64,000 bases of DNA from Alphaproteobacteria bacterium (GCA_024743195.1 JANSXE010000001.1:186001-250000); one strand, 5' to 3'; counted from the first letter of the stretch, positions 1-8,427 are shown. Program-made: numbers and translations. The notes: a model not told the origin generated them from the letters alone.

Positions 1-910
1 CCTCAAAGGGCCGGCGCGCATCGCCAGCCACTTCACCTTGGACGCCGGCGGCGGGTCGGGCCCGCGCATCGTCGTCGACCTTGAGCCGGCGGCCCCCGAC
101 GTCGCCGCCGCAGAGGAGCCCGTGCAGTCGCCGCAATGGGCGGCCTACGCCGAGCGGCTCGAGAGATCCTCCTCCGCCGTCGCCAGTCTGGCGCCGCCGG
201 CGTCCGCGGCGGGGGACCGGCGGATCGTGGTCCTCGACCCCGGGCACGGCGGCGTCGATCCGGGCGCCATCGGCGTATCCGGCGTCTACGAAAAAGACAT
301 CGTGATGGCCATCGCCGGCACGCTGAAGCGCGAGCTGGAGGCGACCGGCCGCTACGAGGTGGTGCTGACCCGCGACCGCGACGTCTATCTGCCGCTGCGC
401 GAACGCTATCAGGTGGCGCATGACGTGAATGCGGAGCTGTTCGTCTCGCTGCACGCCGATTCGCATCCCAGCCGCAGCCTGCGCGGGGCCTCGGTCTACA
501 CCCTGTCCGACACCGCCTCCGACGCGGAGGCCGCGGCGCTGGCGGCCAAGGAGAACAAGTCGGACGTCATCGCGGGCGCGGATCTGAGCGGCTACACGGC
601 CGAGGTCTCCTCGATCCTGATCGATCTCGCCCAGCAGAGCGTCAACGAAAACAGCTGGCATTTCGCCGAGATGCTGGTCGACGATCTGGCGCGCGAGGTG
701 CGGGTCCTGAACAACACCCACCGCTTCGCCGGCTTCGCGGTGCTGAAGTCGCCGAACGTGCCCTCGGTGCTGGTCGAACTCGGCTATCTCTCCAACCGGG
801 ACGACGAGAAGCTCCTGCGCACCGACGCCTACCGCGAGCGCGTCTCGCGCGCGCTGACCCGCGCCGTCGACCGCTATTTCGAGCGCCAGGACCGGCTCAG
901 CCGCTCGTGA
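1..910 (+). CDS. amiC: N-acetylmuramoyl-L-alanine amidase, AmiC type (5' end outside window)
   Basis: This is the C-terminal part of a periplasmic zinc amidase that cuts the bond between N-acetylmuramic acid and the stem peptide, used in daughter-cell separation. The reading frame is open from base 2, so the gene starts upstream of the window; the visible start resembles the end of an AMIN domain. The Amidase_3 domain follows, with the zinc ligands in DPGHGG and SLHADS, a Glu in the YEKDI segment, and the catalytic Glu in VELGYLSN. It ends at TGA 908-910. PBP1A follows on the same strand after about 235 bases, an arrangement common in alphaproteobacteria and consistent with a shared wall-remodelling role. 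Confidence 0.93.
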   Translation, partial: LKGPARIASHFTLDAGGGSGPRIVVDLEPAAPDVAAAEEPVQSPQWAAYAERLERSSSAVASLAPPASAAGDRRIVVLDPGHGGVDPGAIGVSGVYEKDIVMAIAGTLKRELEATGRYEVVLTRDRDVYLPLRERYQVAHDVNAELFVSLHADSHPSRSLRGASVYTLSDTASDAEAAALAAKENKSDVIAGADLSGYTAEVSSILIDLAQQSVNENSWHFAEMLVDDLAREVRVLNNTHRFAGFAVLKSPNVPSVLVELGYLSNRDDEKLLRTDAYRERVSRALTRAVDRYFERQDRLSRS

Positions 911-1145
911 CCCCCTCGCCTGGCCCGTCGCGCCCCGGGCGACGCCGCCCAGAAATCGCCATCGCGCTGTCGCTTTTTTGCGGCGTCTTGGCTATACAGA
1001 GAGAGGTGCGGGCGGCAGGCCCGCGGCCATCGGGGTGGGGGCTCGACGGCGAGGCGCCGCGGTGCGGCGGCGCTCGTCCCGTCTCCGCCTTCTGCGAGGG
1101 GCGGCCTCCGCGAGGGGCCCGGAAAAGGCGCGCGGCGAACCAGAG

Positions 1146-3665
1146 ATGCGAGCGCTGAAACTCTTAGGGGTCCTGGTCGGACTGTTCATCCTGGTCGGCG
1201 CCGCCGGCGTGGGGGCGGCCGTCTATGGCCTGTGGCACTACGGCAAGGACCTGCCGGACTATCGACAACTCGCGGACTACCAGCCGCCGACGGCGACCCG
1301 GGTGCACGCCGGCGACGGGCGCCTGCTGGCCGAATTCGCGACCGAGCGCCGGGTCTTCGTGCCCATCGAGGCGATGCCGCGGCGCGTGCTGCACGGCTTC
1401 ATCGCGGCGGAGGACCAGAACTTCTACCGCCACGCCGGCGTCGATTTCGTCGCGCTGGCCCGCGCGGTCTTCGTCAACATCCAGAACGTGCTCGATAACC
1501 GGCGGCTGATCGGCGCCTCCACCATCACCCAGCAGGTGGCGAAGAATTTCCTGCTGACCAACGAGGTCTCGATCGAGCGCAAGATCCGCGAGGCGATCCT
1601 GGCCTTTCGCATCGAACGCGCGCTGTCGAAGGACCGCATCCTGGAGCTCTATCTGAACGAGATCTATCTCGGCTCCGGCTCCTATGGCGTGGCGGCGGCG
1701 GCGCTGAACTATTTCGACAAGAGCCTGGACGACCTGGCGGTCGAGGAGATCGCCTATCTCGCCGCCCTGCCCAAGGCGCCCAACAACTACCATCCGATTC
1801 GCAAGACCGACGCCGCGATCGCCCGGCGCAACTGGGTGCTCGGCCGCATGCACGAGGAAGGCTTCATCGACGCGGCGACCGAGGCCGAAGCCGCCGCGCG
1901 CCCGCTCGCGGTGCGCCCGCGCAGCGGCGTCGAGACGGTCGAGGCGGACTATTTCCTGGAAGAGGTCCGGCGCGAAATGCTCGACCGCTTCGGCGAGCGC
2001 GGGCTCTATGAGGGCGGCCTCTTCATCCATACGACGCTCGACGCCACGCTGCAGCGCTACGCGCGCGACGCGCTGCGCGACGGGCTCGTCGCCTACGACC
2101 GGCGGCACGGCTGGCGCGGGCCGGTGGCGAAGATCGATCTGGCGGCGGACGCGCCCCCCGAAATCTGGGGCCAGGCCCTGGCCGACGCGCCGAGGCCGCT
2201 GGGCAATCCGGGCTGGCGGCTGGCCGTGGTGCTGAAGGCGGAGGCGGAGGCGGCGACCATCGGTCTGCTGAAGCGCGGCGAGAGCGGGGTCGAGACCGGA
2301 ACCATCCCGCTGCGCGAGATGACCTGGGCGCGCGCGCACAACGGCTATGACGAGCCCATGGGGCCGAGCGTCGGCGCCGCGGACCAGGCGCTCGCGCGCG
2401 GCGACATCGTGCTGGTCGAGGAGATCGCGCAAGGCCGCCCGCGCGAGGAAGGCGGCGCGCCGGTCGCGTACCCGCCCGGCACCTTCGTGCTGCGCCAGAT
2501 CCCGGAGGCCAACGGCGCCGTCGTCGCGATGGACCCGCATACCGGGCGCGTGCTGGCCATGTCCGGCGGTTGGAGCTTCGAGACCAGCCAGTTCAACCGG
2601 GCGACGCAGGCCGCGCGGCAGCCGGGCTCCAGCTTCAAGCCCTTCGTCTATCTCTCGGCGCTGGAGAACGGCTTCACGCCCGCCACCATCATCCTGGACG
2701 CGCCCTTCGTGATCGATCAGGGCGAGGGGCTCGGCAAATGGAAGCCCGCCAACTTCTCCCGCAAGTTCTACGGGCCGAGCCCGATGCGCGTCGGCATCGA
2801 GAAGTCGCGCAATCTGATGACCGTGCGGCTGGCCCAGGCGGTCGGGATGGACAAGATCTCGGCGACCGCCGAGCGCTTCGATCTGATGCAGGACATGCCG
2901 GAGCAGCTCTCCATGGCGCTGGGCGCCGGCGCGGTGCGGCTGATCGACATGGCCAGCGCCTACGCCGCGCTCGTCAACGGCGGCAAGGAGGTGCGGCCCA
3001 GCCTCGTCGACCGGGTTCAGGACCGGCACGGCCGCATCGTCTTCCGCCATGACGGGCGGCCCTGCGCCGGCTGCGACGCAGCCTTCTGGGACCGACAACC
3101 GGTCCCGGAGATCCCGGACGTCCGGGAGCGCCTGGCCTCCGCCGCCAGCGCCTATCAGATCGTCACCATGCTGGAAGGCGTCGTGCAGCGCGGCACCGGC
3201 CGGCGCATCAGCGCGATCGGCAAGCCGCTCGCCGGCAAGACGGGCACCACCAACGACTACAAGGACACCTGGTTCGTGGGCTTCTCGCCCGATCTGGTGT
3301 TCGGCGTCTTCGTCGGCTTCGACACGCCCGCGACGCTCGGCAAGCAGCCCTGGGGCGGGGCGGAGACCGGCTCCTCCGTCGCGGCGCCGATCTTCAAGGA
3401 CTTCATGGAAAAGGCGCTGGCCGACAGGCCGGCGATCCCCTTCCGCACCCCGCCCGGCGTGCGCATGGTGCGCATCGACGCGGCGACCGGCGGGCTCGCC
3501 AAACCGTCGAGCCGCACCGTCATAACGGAAGCCTTCAAGATCGGGACCGAACCCGGCGCCGAGACGGTGAGCGCCGTGCTCGACGGCGGCGATCCGGACG
3601 GCGGCGGCGCCCCGACGCCTGCGCGAACCCCCGGCGACGGCGACGCGCCGACGGGGCTCTACTGA
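1146..3665 (+). CDS. mrcA: Penicillin-binding protein 1A (bifunctional transglycosylase/transpeptidase)
   Basis: Class A PBP, inner-membrane anchored, which polymerises glycan strands and cross-links them. I chose the ATG at 1146 (839 aa) because it is followed at once by one membrane segment (residues about 6-28); the longer open frame from 978 adds an Arg-rich stretch of no family character. The GT51 domain has EDQNFYRH (catalytic Glu about 89) and GASTITQQVAKNF. An OB-like insert follows. The transpeptidase domain has the SxxK serine in GSSFKPF (about 496), SRN (about 554) and KTGTT (about 698). The C-terminal tail is Gly/Pro/Asp-rich and probably disordered. Its length fits alphaproteobacterial PBP1A. 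No strong ribosome-binding site is seen. Confidence 0.95.
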   Translation: MRALKLLGVLVGLFILVGAAGVGAAVYGLWHYGKDLPDYRQLADYQPPTATRVHAGDGRLLAEFATERRVFVPIEAMPRRVLHGFIAAEDQNFYRHAGVDFVALARAVFVNIQNVLDNRRLIGASTITQQVAKNFLLTNEVSIERKIREAILAFRIERALSKDRILELYLNEIYLGSGSYGVAAAALNYFDKSLDDLAVEEIAYLAALPKAPNNYHPIRKTDAAIARRNWVLGRMHEEGFIDAATEAEAAARPLAVRPRSGVETVEADYFLEEVRREMLDRFGERGLYEGGLFIHTTLDATLQRYARDALRDGLVAYDRRHGWRGPVAKIDLAADAPPEIWGQALADAPRPLGNPGWRLAVVLKAEAEAATIGLLKRGESGVETGTIPLREMTWARAHNGYDEPMGPSVGAADQALARGDIVLVEEIAQGRPREEGGAPVAYPPGTFVLRQIPEANGAVVAMDPHTGRVLAMSGGWSFETSQFNRATQAARQPGSSFKPFVYLSALENGFTPATIILDAPFVIDQGEGLGKWKPANFSRKFYGPSPMRVGIEKSRNLMTVRLAQAVGMDKISATAERFDLMQDMPEQLSMALGAGAVRLIDMASAYAALVNGGKEVRPSLVDRVQDRHGRIVFRHDGRPCAGCDAAFWDRQPVPEIPDVRERLASAASAYQIVTMLEGVVQRGTGRRISAIGKPLAGKTGTTNDYKDTWFVGFSPDLVFGVFVGFDTPATLGKQPWGGAETGSSVAAPIFKDFMEKALADRPAIPFRTPPGVRMVRIDAATGGLAKPSSRTVITEAFKIGTEPGAETVSAVLDGGDPDGGGAPTPARTPGDGDAPTGLY

Positions 3666-3793
3666 CGGGCGCTCCGCTGAGAGGGTTCGGCCTCCCCGCC
3701 CCTTTACTGATCCCGGCGCTTGGCGTACCACCCGGATCGGAAGCGCCCTCCCGCCGACGGGCGCGGCGTCGAGGAATTGAGGACTTAATCCCC

Positions 3794-4922
3794 ATGCGTG
3801 CGGAAACCCAAGCGGTGGTCGACGAGCTGCGGCAGTCGTTGACGCTGCTGAGGAGGCATCTTTGACTGGGACGCCTCCAACAAACGCCTCGCCGAGCTGA
3901 ACGCCCGGGTCGAGGATCCGTCCCTCTGGGACGATCCCGACGCGGCCCAGAAGGTGATGCGCGAGCGCGCGGCGCTCGAGAGCGGCGTCACCGGCTACAC
4001 CGCGCTCGAACAGGGCCTGGCCGACAATCTGGAGCTGATCGAGCTGGCCGAGGCGGAAGGCGACGACGACGTGCTCGCCGAGGCCGAGGCGGCGCTCTCG
4101 GCGCTGAAGGAGCGCGCCGCGAAGCTCGAGATCGAAAGCCTGCTGTCCGGCGAGGCCGACGCCAACAACTGCTTCCTGGAGGTCCACGCCGGCGCCGGCG
4201 GCACCGAATCCCAGGACTGGGCGGCGATGCTCTTGCGCATGTACTACCGCTGGGCCGAGAAGAAAGGCTACAAGGTCGAGCTGATCGAGGAGAGCCCCGG
4301 CGAGGAGGCCGGCATCAAGTCCACGACGCTGAAGATCGCCGGCCACAACGCCTATGGCTGGCTGAAGACGGAGACGGGCGTGCATCGCCTCGTGCGCATC
4401 TCGCCCTTCGACAGCCAGGCGCGCCGGCACACCAGCTTCTCCTCCGTCACCGTCTCGCCCGAGATCGACGACAAAATCGAGATCGAGATCGAGGACAAGG
4501 ACCTGCGCGTCGACACCTATCGCGCCTCCGGCGCCGGCGGCCAGCACGTCAACCGGACCGATTCGGCCGTGCGCATCACGCACCTGCCCACCGGCATCGT
4601 GGCGCAGTGTCAGAACGACCGCTCGCAGCACAAGAACCGGGCGACTGCGATGAAGATGCTGCAGTCGCGCCTCTACGAGTTGGAGTTGAAGAAGCGCGAG
4701 GAGGCCGCCGCCGCCGACTACGAGACCAAGTCGGAGATCGGCTGGGGCCACCAGATCCGCTCCTACGTGCTGCAGCCCTATCAGATGGTGAAGGATCTGC
4801 GCACGGGCGTGGAGACCGGCAATCCCGACGCCGTGCTCGACGGCGACCTCGACCGCTTCCTCGAAGCCGCCCTCGCCGCCAAGCTCGACGCCGGGACGGA
4901 GGCGGTCGAAGCCGAGGCCTGA
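3794..4922 (+). CDS. prfB: Peptide chain release factor 2, with programmed +1 frameshift
   Basis: RF2 ends translation at UGA and UAA. The frame from ATG 3794 (GAGGA ten bases upstream) runs 23 codons to an in-frame TGA at 3863-3865. The site reads AGG AGG CAT CTT TGA C, the classical autoregulatory slippage site: a Shine-Dalgarno-like AGGAGG, CTT, then a poorly terminating TGA C. Skipping one base (3863) continues in frame to 4922 and gives about 375 aa, close to the usual RF2 length. The RF2-specific SPF recognition motif lies near residue 203 and the GGQ peptidyl-hydrolysis motif near 249. Annotation from the later ATG at 3954 would lose the N-terminus. Regulation is by RF2 level: low RF2 favours the shift and restores synthesis. 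Confidence 0.96.
3851..3866 (+). promoter_or_regulatory. prfB recoding site (+1 frameshift, AGGAGG...CTTTGAC)
   Basis: An internal Shine-Dalgarno-like AGGAGG sits three bases before CTT TGA C. This spacing is the same as in the well-studied E. coli prfB site (AGG GGG TAT CTT TGA C). The downstream frame codes for the rest of RF2, so the shift is required for a functional product. Confidence 0.95.
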
Positions 4923-4931
4923 GCCGCGGCC

Positions 4932-5181
4932 GCGGCCTCGGGGTCGGTGGTTCCGGCGTGGTCGCGGGCGAAGATCCGGCCGGTGACGGTGGAGAGCAGC
5001 GCCGCGATCTCGTCGCGCGCGAGGCGATCGCGCTCCTCGCGGGTCTCGACAAAGGCGGCGAGCCGGTCGTCGAGGGTCTCGCTCGCCTCCGGCCGGTTCC
5101 GGGCGGTTCCGGGCGGCGAGGCGTTTGCGCCGGCGGGCGATGGTGTCGAGCGCCCGGTCGGTCTCCCCGTCCGGCGCGGCC
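4932..5181 (-). pseudogene. 250-bp internal copy of the minus-strand gene at 8417-9698
   Basis: This stretch matches 9021-9270 base for base without gaps (offset 4089), with about seven substitutions, so roughly 97% identity. On the minus strand it keeps the peptide containing DDRLAAFVETREERDRLAR but lacks both ends of the source gene. It runs from just after the prfB stop to just before the promoter of the lipoprotein at 5228. It also carries the same 10-bp tandem duplication (5095-5114) as the long copy, so that duplication either came before the copying event or was shared later by gene conversion. It fills the otherwise gene-free 305 bases between prfB and the lipoprotein gene. Confidence 0.8.
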
Positions 5182-5191
5182 GGTCTTCGCC

Positions 5192-5220
5192 TTGGCCAGA
5201 ACGCGAAAGCCGCCTAGTCT
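5192..5220 (+). promoter_or_regulatory. Leaderless sigma70-type promoter P1
   Basis: TTGGCC, a 17-bp spacer, then TAGTCT, followed by only seven bases before the ATG at 5228. A start of transcription about seven bases after the -10 falls on or next to the ATG, so the mRNA should have no leader. Nearly the same arrangement recurs at 6287 and 7397. Confidence 0.65.
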
Positions 5221-5227
5221 TGCCCCC

Positions 5228-6244
5228 ATGACGCGCATGCTTCTTCTTCTCTCGGCCGCCGGTCTGCTCGCCGCCTGCGCGGCGGAGCCCGCCGAGGCGC
5301 CTCAAACGCCGACGGCGGACACGGCCTTGGGGGCGGAGGACGACGCGCTCGAGTTTTCCGAGGAGCGGCGACGGACCGCCGGAATCGACTCCTACGAAGC
5401 TCTTCGCGGCCTGACCTGCGTCGAGCTTGCCGACCTGCAGCGGGGGCCCTTCGACAACCCGTCAGCTTACTATCGGGCGACATTCGTCTCTGCGCGTTTG
5501 GGGCTGGCCGGCTACTGCCGGACGCAGGACCTGCACGCCGCACTCCGGGCGGCGGACGCCTTGATTGCGGGCGGACATCGTCCCGAAGGCCTGTTCGGCG
5601 CGCTCGCCCTGATGGCGCGCCCCGATCTGTCGGCGCTCTCCGGACGGTCGGTTACGGACTATCTCGACATCGCCGTTTTCGGGAGGGCCGGCACGCCCCC
5701 GGATCAGATTGACGAGCGCCTTCGGCGCCTCGTGCAGCCGGCGCCGCCACCAATCGCCGCCCTGCAGCGGATCGACATCCTGCGCAGAGCCGACCGCGAC
5801 TCGACGCGATATCTGCAAATCGCACAGCGCGTGATGGCGCGTGGTCGGGACGATCCGATCATGCGGCGCGTCGCGTTCGATGCAGCGCTGCAGGGCGGCT
5901 ATCTGCGGCATTGGCCGGCCGCCGTCCAGGCGGCTGAATGGGCTCTCCTGGAGGCGGACCCCGCTCTCGACGGATTGGCGGCGGATACCCTCCTCGTGCG
6001 CGCGGCTCTCGACGGCGACGCCGGCGCCTTGGCGCTGCTCGGGGCGCTCCTGGAACAAGGGGGATACTACGACCCTGATCCCGCGGGCGCCTTTGTCGCG
6101 TTAAGTTTGGCGCGTGACGCCGGCGCGGAGGTGGCGGCGTCGCGGCTTGGGCGCCTGCAAGCCCGTTTCACCGCAGACGACGCGCTTCGCGCCGGCGCGC
6201 ATCTCGACGCGCGACGGATCATTTATCCGCTAACCGCCTCCTAG
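5228..6244 (+). CDS. Sel1-like envelope lipoprotein (paralog 1 of 3)
   Basis: A 338-aa protein with a lipoprotein signal peptide (MTRMLLLLSAAGLLAAC, lipobox LAAC with Cys17), so it should be lipid-anchored in the cell envelope. The mature part is Ala/Leu-rich and helical. Near residues 255-300 it has one Sel1-like helical pair (GDAGALALLGALLEQ followed by an AFVALSLARDAG helix). The genes at 6322 and 7432 code for proteins of similar size and design. The ATG is set by the signal peptide and by the promoter seven bases upstream; there is no ribosome-binding site. A longer open frame from 4607 runs antisense to the duplicated fragment and is not used. I do not recognise a specific function; Sel1 repeats usually mediate protein contacts. 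Confidence 0.85.
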   Translation: MTRMLLLLSAAGLLAACAAEPAEAPQTPTADTALGAEDDALEFSEERRRTAGIDSYEALRGLTCVELADLQRGPFDNPSAYYRATFVSARLGLAGYCRTQDLHAALRAADALIAGGHRPEGLFGALALMARPDLSALSGRSVTDYLDIAVFGRAGTPPDQIDERLRRLVQPAPPPIAALQRIDILRRADRDSTRYLQIAQRVMARGRDDPIMRRVAFDAALQGGYLRHWPAAVQAAEWALLEADPALDGLAADTLLVRAALDGDAGALALLGALLEQGGYYDPDPAGAFVALSLARDAGAEVAASRLGRLQARFTADDALRAGAHLDARRIIYPLTAS

Positions 6245-6245
6245 T

Positions 6246-6271
6246 CGCCGGGCGAATTTCCCCGCCCGGCG
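6246..6271 (+). terminator. Possible terminator hairpin after lipoprotein 1
   Basis: CGCCGGGCG and CGCCCGGCG form a perfect 9-bp stem around an 8-base loop two bases after the stop codon. The T-run that follows is weak (CTTTGTCTT further on), so termination efficiency is uncertain. Confidence 0.4.
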
Positions 6272-6286
6272 CGGAACGTCTTTGTC

Positions 6287-6315
6287 TTGGCCAAGGGGCG
6301 CGACCACCTTAATCT
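6287..6315 (+). promoter_or_regulatory. Leaderless sigma70-type promoter P2
   Basis: TTGGCC, 17 bp, TAATCT, then six bases to the ATG at 6322. It shares the spacer core (GCG-A-CCACC) with P3 at 7397. Confidence 0.65.
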
Positions 6316-6321
6316 GCGCTC

Positions 6322-7284
6322 ATGGCGCGCAGAATCGCATGTTCTCTCCTTCTCGCCGCATTGGTCGCAGCCCTTCCCTTGGACCCGATGCGGGGGGAGA
6401 GCGCTTCACGCGCATTCGCGCAAGACGGCCAAGCGCCACGCTGTTTTCCAGGCGCAATCCAGGCGCTTCAGGCCGAAGAGCCGCCGACGGCTCCGACCTA
6501 CTTCTTCGCGGCGAAGCACTACGCCAACCCTGCGTGCGCCGACTACCAACCAGAGGAAGCCGCCCGTCTCCTCTCGGCGCTGCTGCGGAGTTACGGCTGG
6601 GGCGTCCACGCCGCCGCCTATCACGATCTTCTAACACAGACCCCCAGCGCAACGGTGGATGCGGCGCGGTTGAACGCGGTGTACTGGGTGCTGGCGATCA
6701 GCGCGCTTACCGACAACGACGAGCCGAACGCGGTCGCCGCGCTCGCAACGCTGATCGGGGACCCACACCCTTCGTCGGGCGCCGTCGCGGTCCTGGGGCG
6801 CCTCGCCGAGCGCACGCCGGAGCAGCGTCTGGAGGAAGCGCTCTCCAGTTCGACCGGCGGCGAAACGCTCTTGTCCGGCGCCGCGCTGCGCCTTTGCATT
6901 CGGGCGGCTGCGCGCGCCAACGCACTAAGAGCAGACCCAGCGCTCGCCTGCGCGCGGTTGGCCTATCAGGTTGCAGACCGAACCCCGTTTGCAGCGCACG
7001 GCGAAAACGCAGTCTTCTTCGCCAACGGCTTGGTCCAAAGAGAAGCCGCATCCGGCAACCGCAACGCGCTGGAGTTGGGCGCGCAACGCCACGCCAACGC
7101 CGGGACGAAGCAAGGCCTGGAAGCGGCCTACCAATGGCTTCTGGCGGCGGAGGCGGCGGGCGGCCCGTCAGGGTCCCTGATGACCAGCCTGCGCGCCCGC
7201 ATCAGCCGCGACGACCAAGACGCCTTGAGCATCCTATGGGCCGACGCGGGCTATCTGCCGCCCTTGCCGCTTCCCCCGCGATAG
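6322..7284 (+). CDS. Secreted Sel1-like protein (paralog 2 of 3)
   Basis: A 320-aa protein with a probable Sec signal peptide in the first 35 residues (Leu/Ala core, cleavage near FAQD) but no lipobox, so it is likely periplasmic or secreted. It is helical and holds three or more Cys residues in the mature part. Near residues 237-278 is a Sel1-like unit (NALELGAQRHANAG, then a YQWLLAAEAAGG helix). It lies between two lipoproteins of the same design and has the same type of leaderless promoter. Its G+C is somewhat lower than that of the surrounding genes. The function is unknown. Confidence 0.82.
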   Translation: MARRIACSLLLAALVAALPLDPMRGESASRAFAQDGQAPRCFPGAIQALQAEEPPTAPTYFFAAKHYANPACADYQPEEAARLLSALLRSYGWGVHAAAYHDLLTQTPSATVDAARLNAVYWVLAISALTDNDEPNAVAALATLIGDPHPSSGAVAVLGRLAERTPEQRLEEALSSSTGGETLLSGAALRLCIRAAARANALRADPALACARLAYQVADRTPFAAHGENAVFFANGLVQREAASGNRNALELGAQRHANAGTKQGLEAAYQWLLAAEAAGGPSGSLMTSLRARISRDDQDALSILWADAGYLPPLPLPPR

Positions 7285-7292
7285 CCTGCGCC

Positions 7293-7387
7293 TCATCCGC
7301 TTTCGTCGCCGTTCTTCGGCGGATCGTAGCAGTTGGCGCGCGCCGCCGCCTCGGCGGCGGCGTGGAAGGCGTCGTTCAGCGGGTTGG
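7293..7387 (-). pseudogene. Possible C-terminal remnant of a minus-strand gene
   Basis: On the minus strand this reads as about 31 codons ending in a natural-looking tail (ARANCYDPPKNGDESG, stop at 7293-7295). It is cut off at its 5' side by promoter P3. It sits in the same position relative to paralog 3 as the 4932-5181 fragment does to paralog 1, but is not similar to it. This could be chance coding in GC-rich DNA. Confidence 0.3.
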
Positions 7388-7396
7388 AAGCCGCGC

Positions 7397-7425
7397 TTGG
7401 ACAAGAGGCGAAACCACCCTAGTCT
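7397..7425 (+). promoter_or_regulatory. Leaderless sigma70-type promoter P3
   Basis: TTGGAC, 17 bp, TAGTCT, then six bases to the ATG at 7432. The segment from -10 to start codon (TAGTCTGCCCCCATGACGCG) is almost identical to that of P1. Confidence 0.65.
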
Positions 7426-7431
7426 GCCCCC

Positions 7432-8427
7432 ATGACGCGCATTCTTCTCCTTCTATCGACCCTCGGCCTGCTCGCCGCCTGCGCGGGCGCGGCCGGGGAG
7501 TCGGCGGAGAGCGCGGCGCCGGACGACCCGCGCGCCGTCGCCGAGGCCTATCTGGCGGCGACGGAGGGCGACGCCGAGCGCGGCGCGGTGGAGGATCAGC
7601 TCGCGGCCTGCTTCGCCGCGCGGCGCTTGCTGCGCTCGGGCTATGCGGAGGGCGACGCGACGCGGCGGGACCGTGACGCACTGGCCCTGGCCGCGCGGGT
7701 CTATCACCGCCTGCCGAGCCTGCCGGCCTGCGCCGAAGCCCCGATGATGGCGGGCCTCGCCTTTCAGCGGGGCTGGCTGCCGGCGGACGACCCCGAAGCC
7801 GCCGCGCGTCAGTCCTTCCGCCACCTCGTCGCCGCGATGCGCTTCCATGGACGATGGATCGGGGCGGATCGGGAGCCAGCCATGGCCCCGTCCGAGGCGC
7901 TGCGCGTCCTGACCGACGTCCCGGCTCCGCTGTTCGACGCCGCGCTGGAGGGCGCGCAGGCGCAGGAGCCCTGGATCGCCCGCATCCTGGCGGGCGGCCT
8001 GCCCGCCCGCTACGAGGCCGCCATGCGCGCGCGGTTCGGGGTCGGCCAACCGGCGCATCGCGGTCTGGCGACCGCGCTCACGGGCTATCCCGATGTGGCC
8101 GACAGACCGGCCGCCGAGCGACGGCTGGCCGGCCTCATGCTGACGACGACCGCCGAGAACGACTTCGACGCGGAGTTCGGGCTCGGCCTTCTCGTTCGCG
8201 CAGCGTGGGGCGGCGACGGGATCGCGGCGGCGCTCTATGGCCGCCATCTCCTGGCGGAAGGCGAGGTCGAGGAGGCCCTCGCCTGGCTGCTTGTCGCCGC
8301 CGTATCGGGCGGCCCGGCGCTCGCGCGGGAGATCGCCGAGGCCGAAAGCGCGCTGAGCGAGGCGGAGCGGCGGGCCGCGCGGGTGTCCGCGTCGACCCGC
8401 CTCTCGATGGCGCGGACTAAACGCTAG
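7432..8427 (+). CDS. Sel1-like envelope lipoprotein (paralog 3 of 3)
   Basis: A 331-aa lipoprotein with signal peptide MTRILLLLSTLGLLAAC (Cys17), almost the same as that of the protein at 5228. The mature protein is helical. Near residues 268-305 it has a Sel1-like unit (GIAAALYGRHLLAEG, then EEALAWLLVAAVSGG). Together with 5228 and 6322 it looks like a diverged tandem family whose promoters and signal peptides stayed alike while the mature domains drifted. Its 3' end overlaps the end of the convergent gene at 8417-9698 by 11 bases. The function is unknown. Confidence 0.84.
   Translation: MTRILLLLSTLGLLAACAGAAGESAESAAPDDPRAVAEAYLAATEGDAERGAVEDQLAACFAARRLLRSGYAEGDATRRDRDALALAARVYHRLPSLPACAEAPMMAGLAFQRGWLPADDPEAAARQSFRHLVAAMRFHGRWIGADREPAMAPSEALRVLTDVPAPLFDAALEGAQAQEPWIARILAGGLPARYEAAMRARFGVGQPAHRGLATALTGYPDVADRPAAERRLAGLMLTTTAENDFDAEFGLGLLVRAAWGGDGIAAALYGRHLLAEGEVEEALAWLLVAAVSGGPALAREIAEAESALSEAERRAARVSASTRLSMARTKR

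Noticed and set aside
970-998. A promoter for PBP1A (TATACA at 993-998)
   Set aside because: The -10 is good, but no acceptable -35 lies 16-18 bases upstream, and the distance to the ATG is about 150 bases. Left out of the feature list.
1164-4751. A 1195-residue open frame on the minus strand across PBP1A and prfB
   Set aside because: It is antisense to two firmly identified genes, and its His/Arg/Leu/Ala-rich composition is that of a GC-rich shadow frame. No motif is seen.
4781-5305. A 174-residue minus-strand gene covering the 250-bp fragment
   Set aside because: Only its middle matches the source gene; both ends read antisense into prfB and the lipoprotein gene, so it is a remnant and not a gene.
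6246-6271. An attachment or recombination site between paralogs 1 and 2
   Set aside because: The palindrome is a simple hairpin right after a stop codon, better explained as a terminator.
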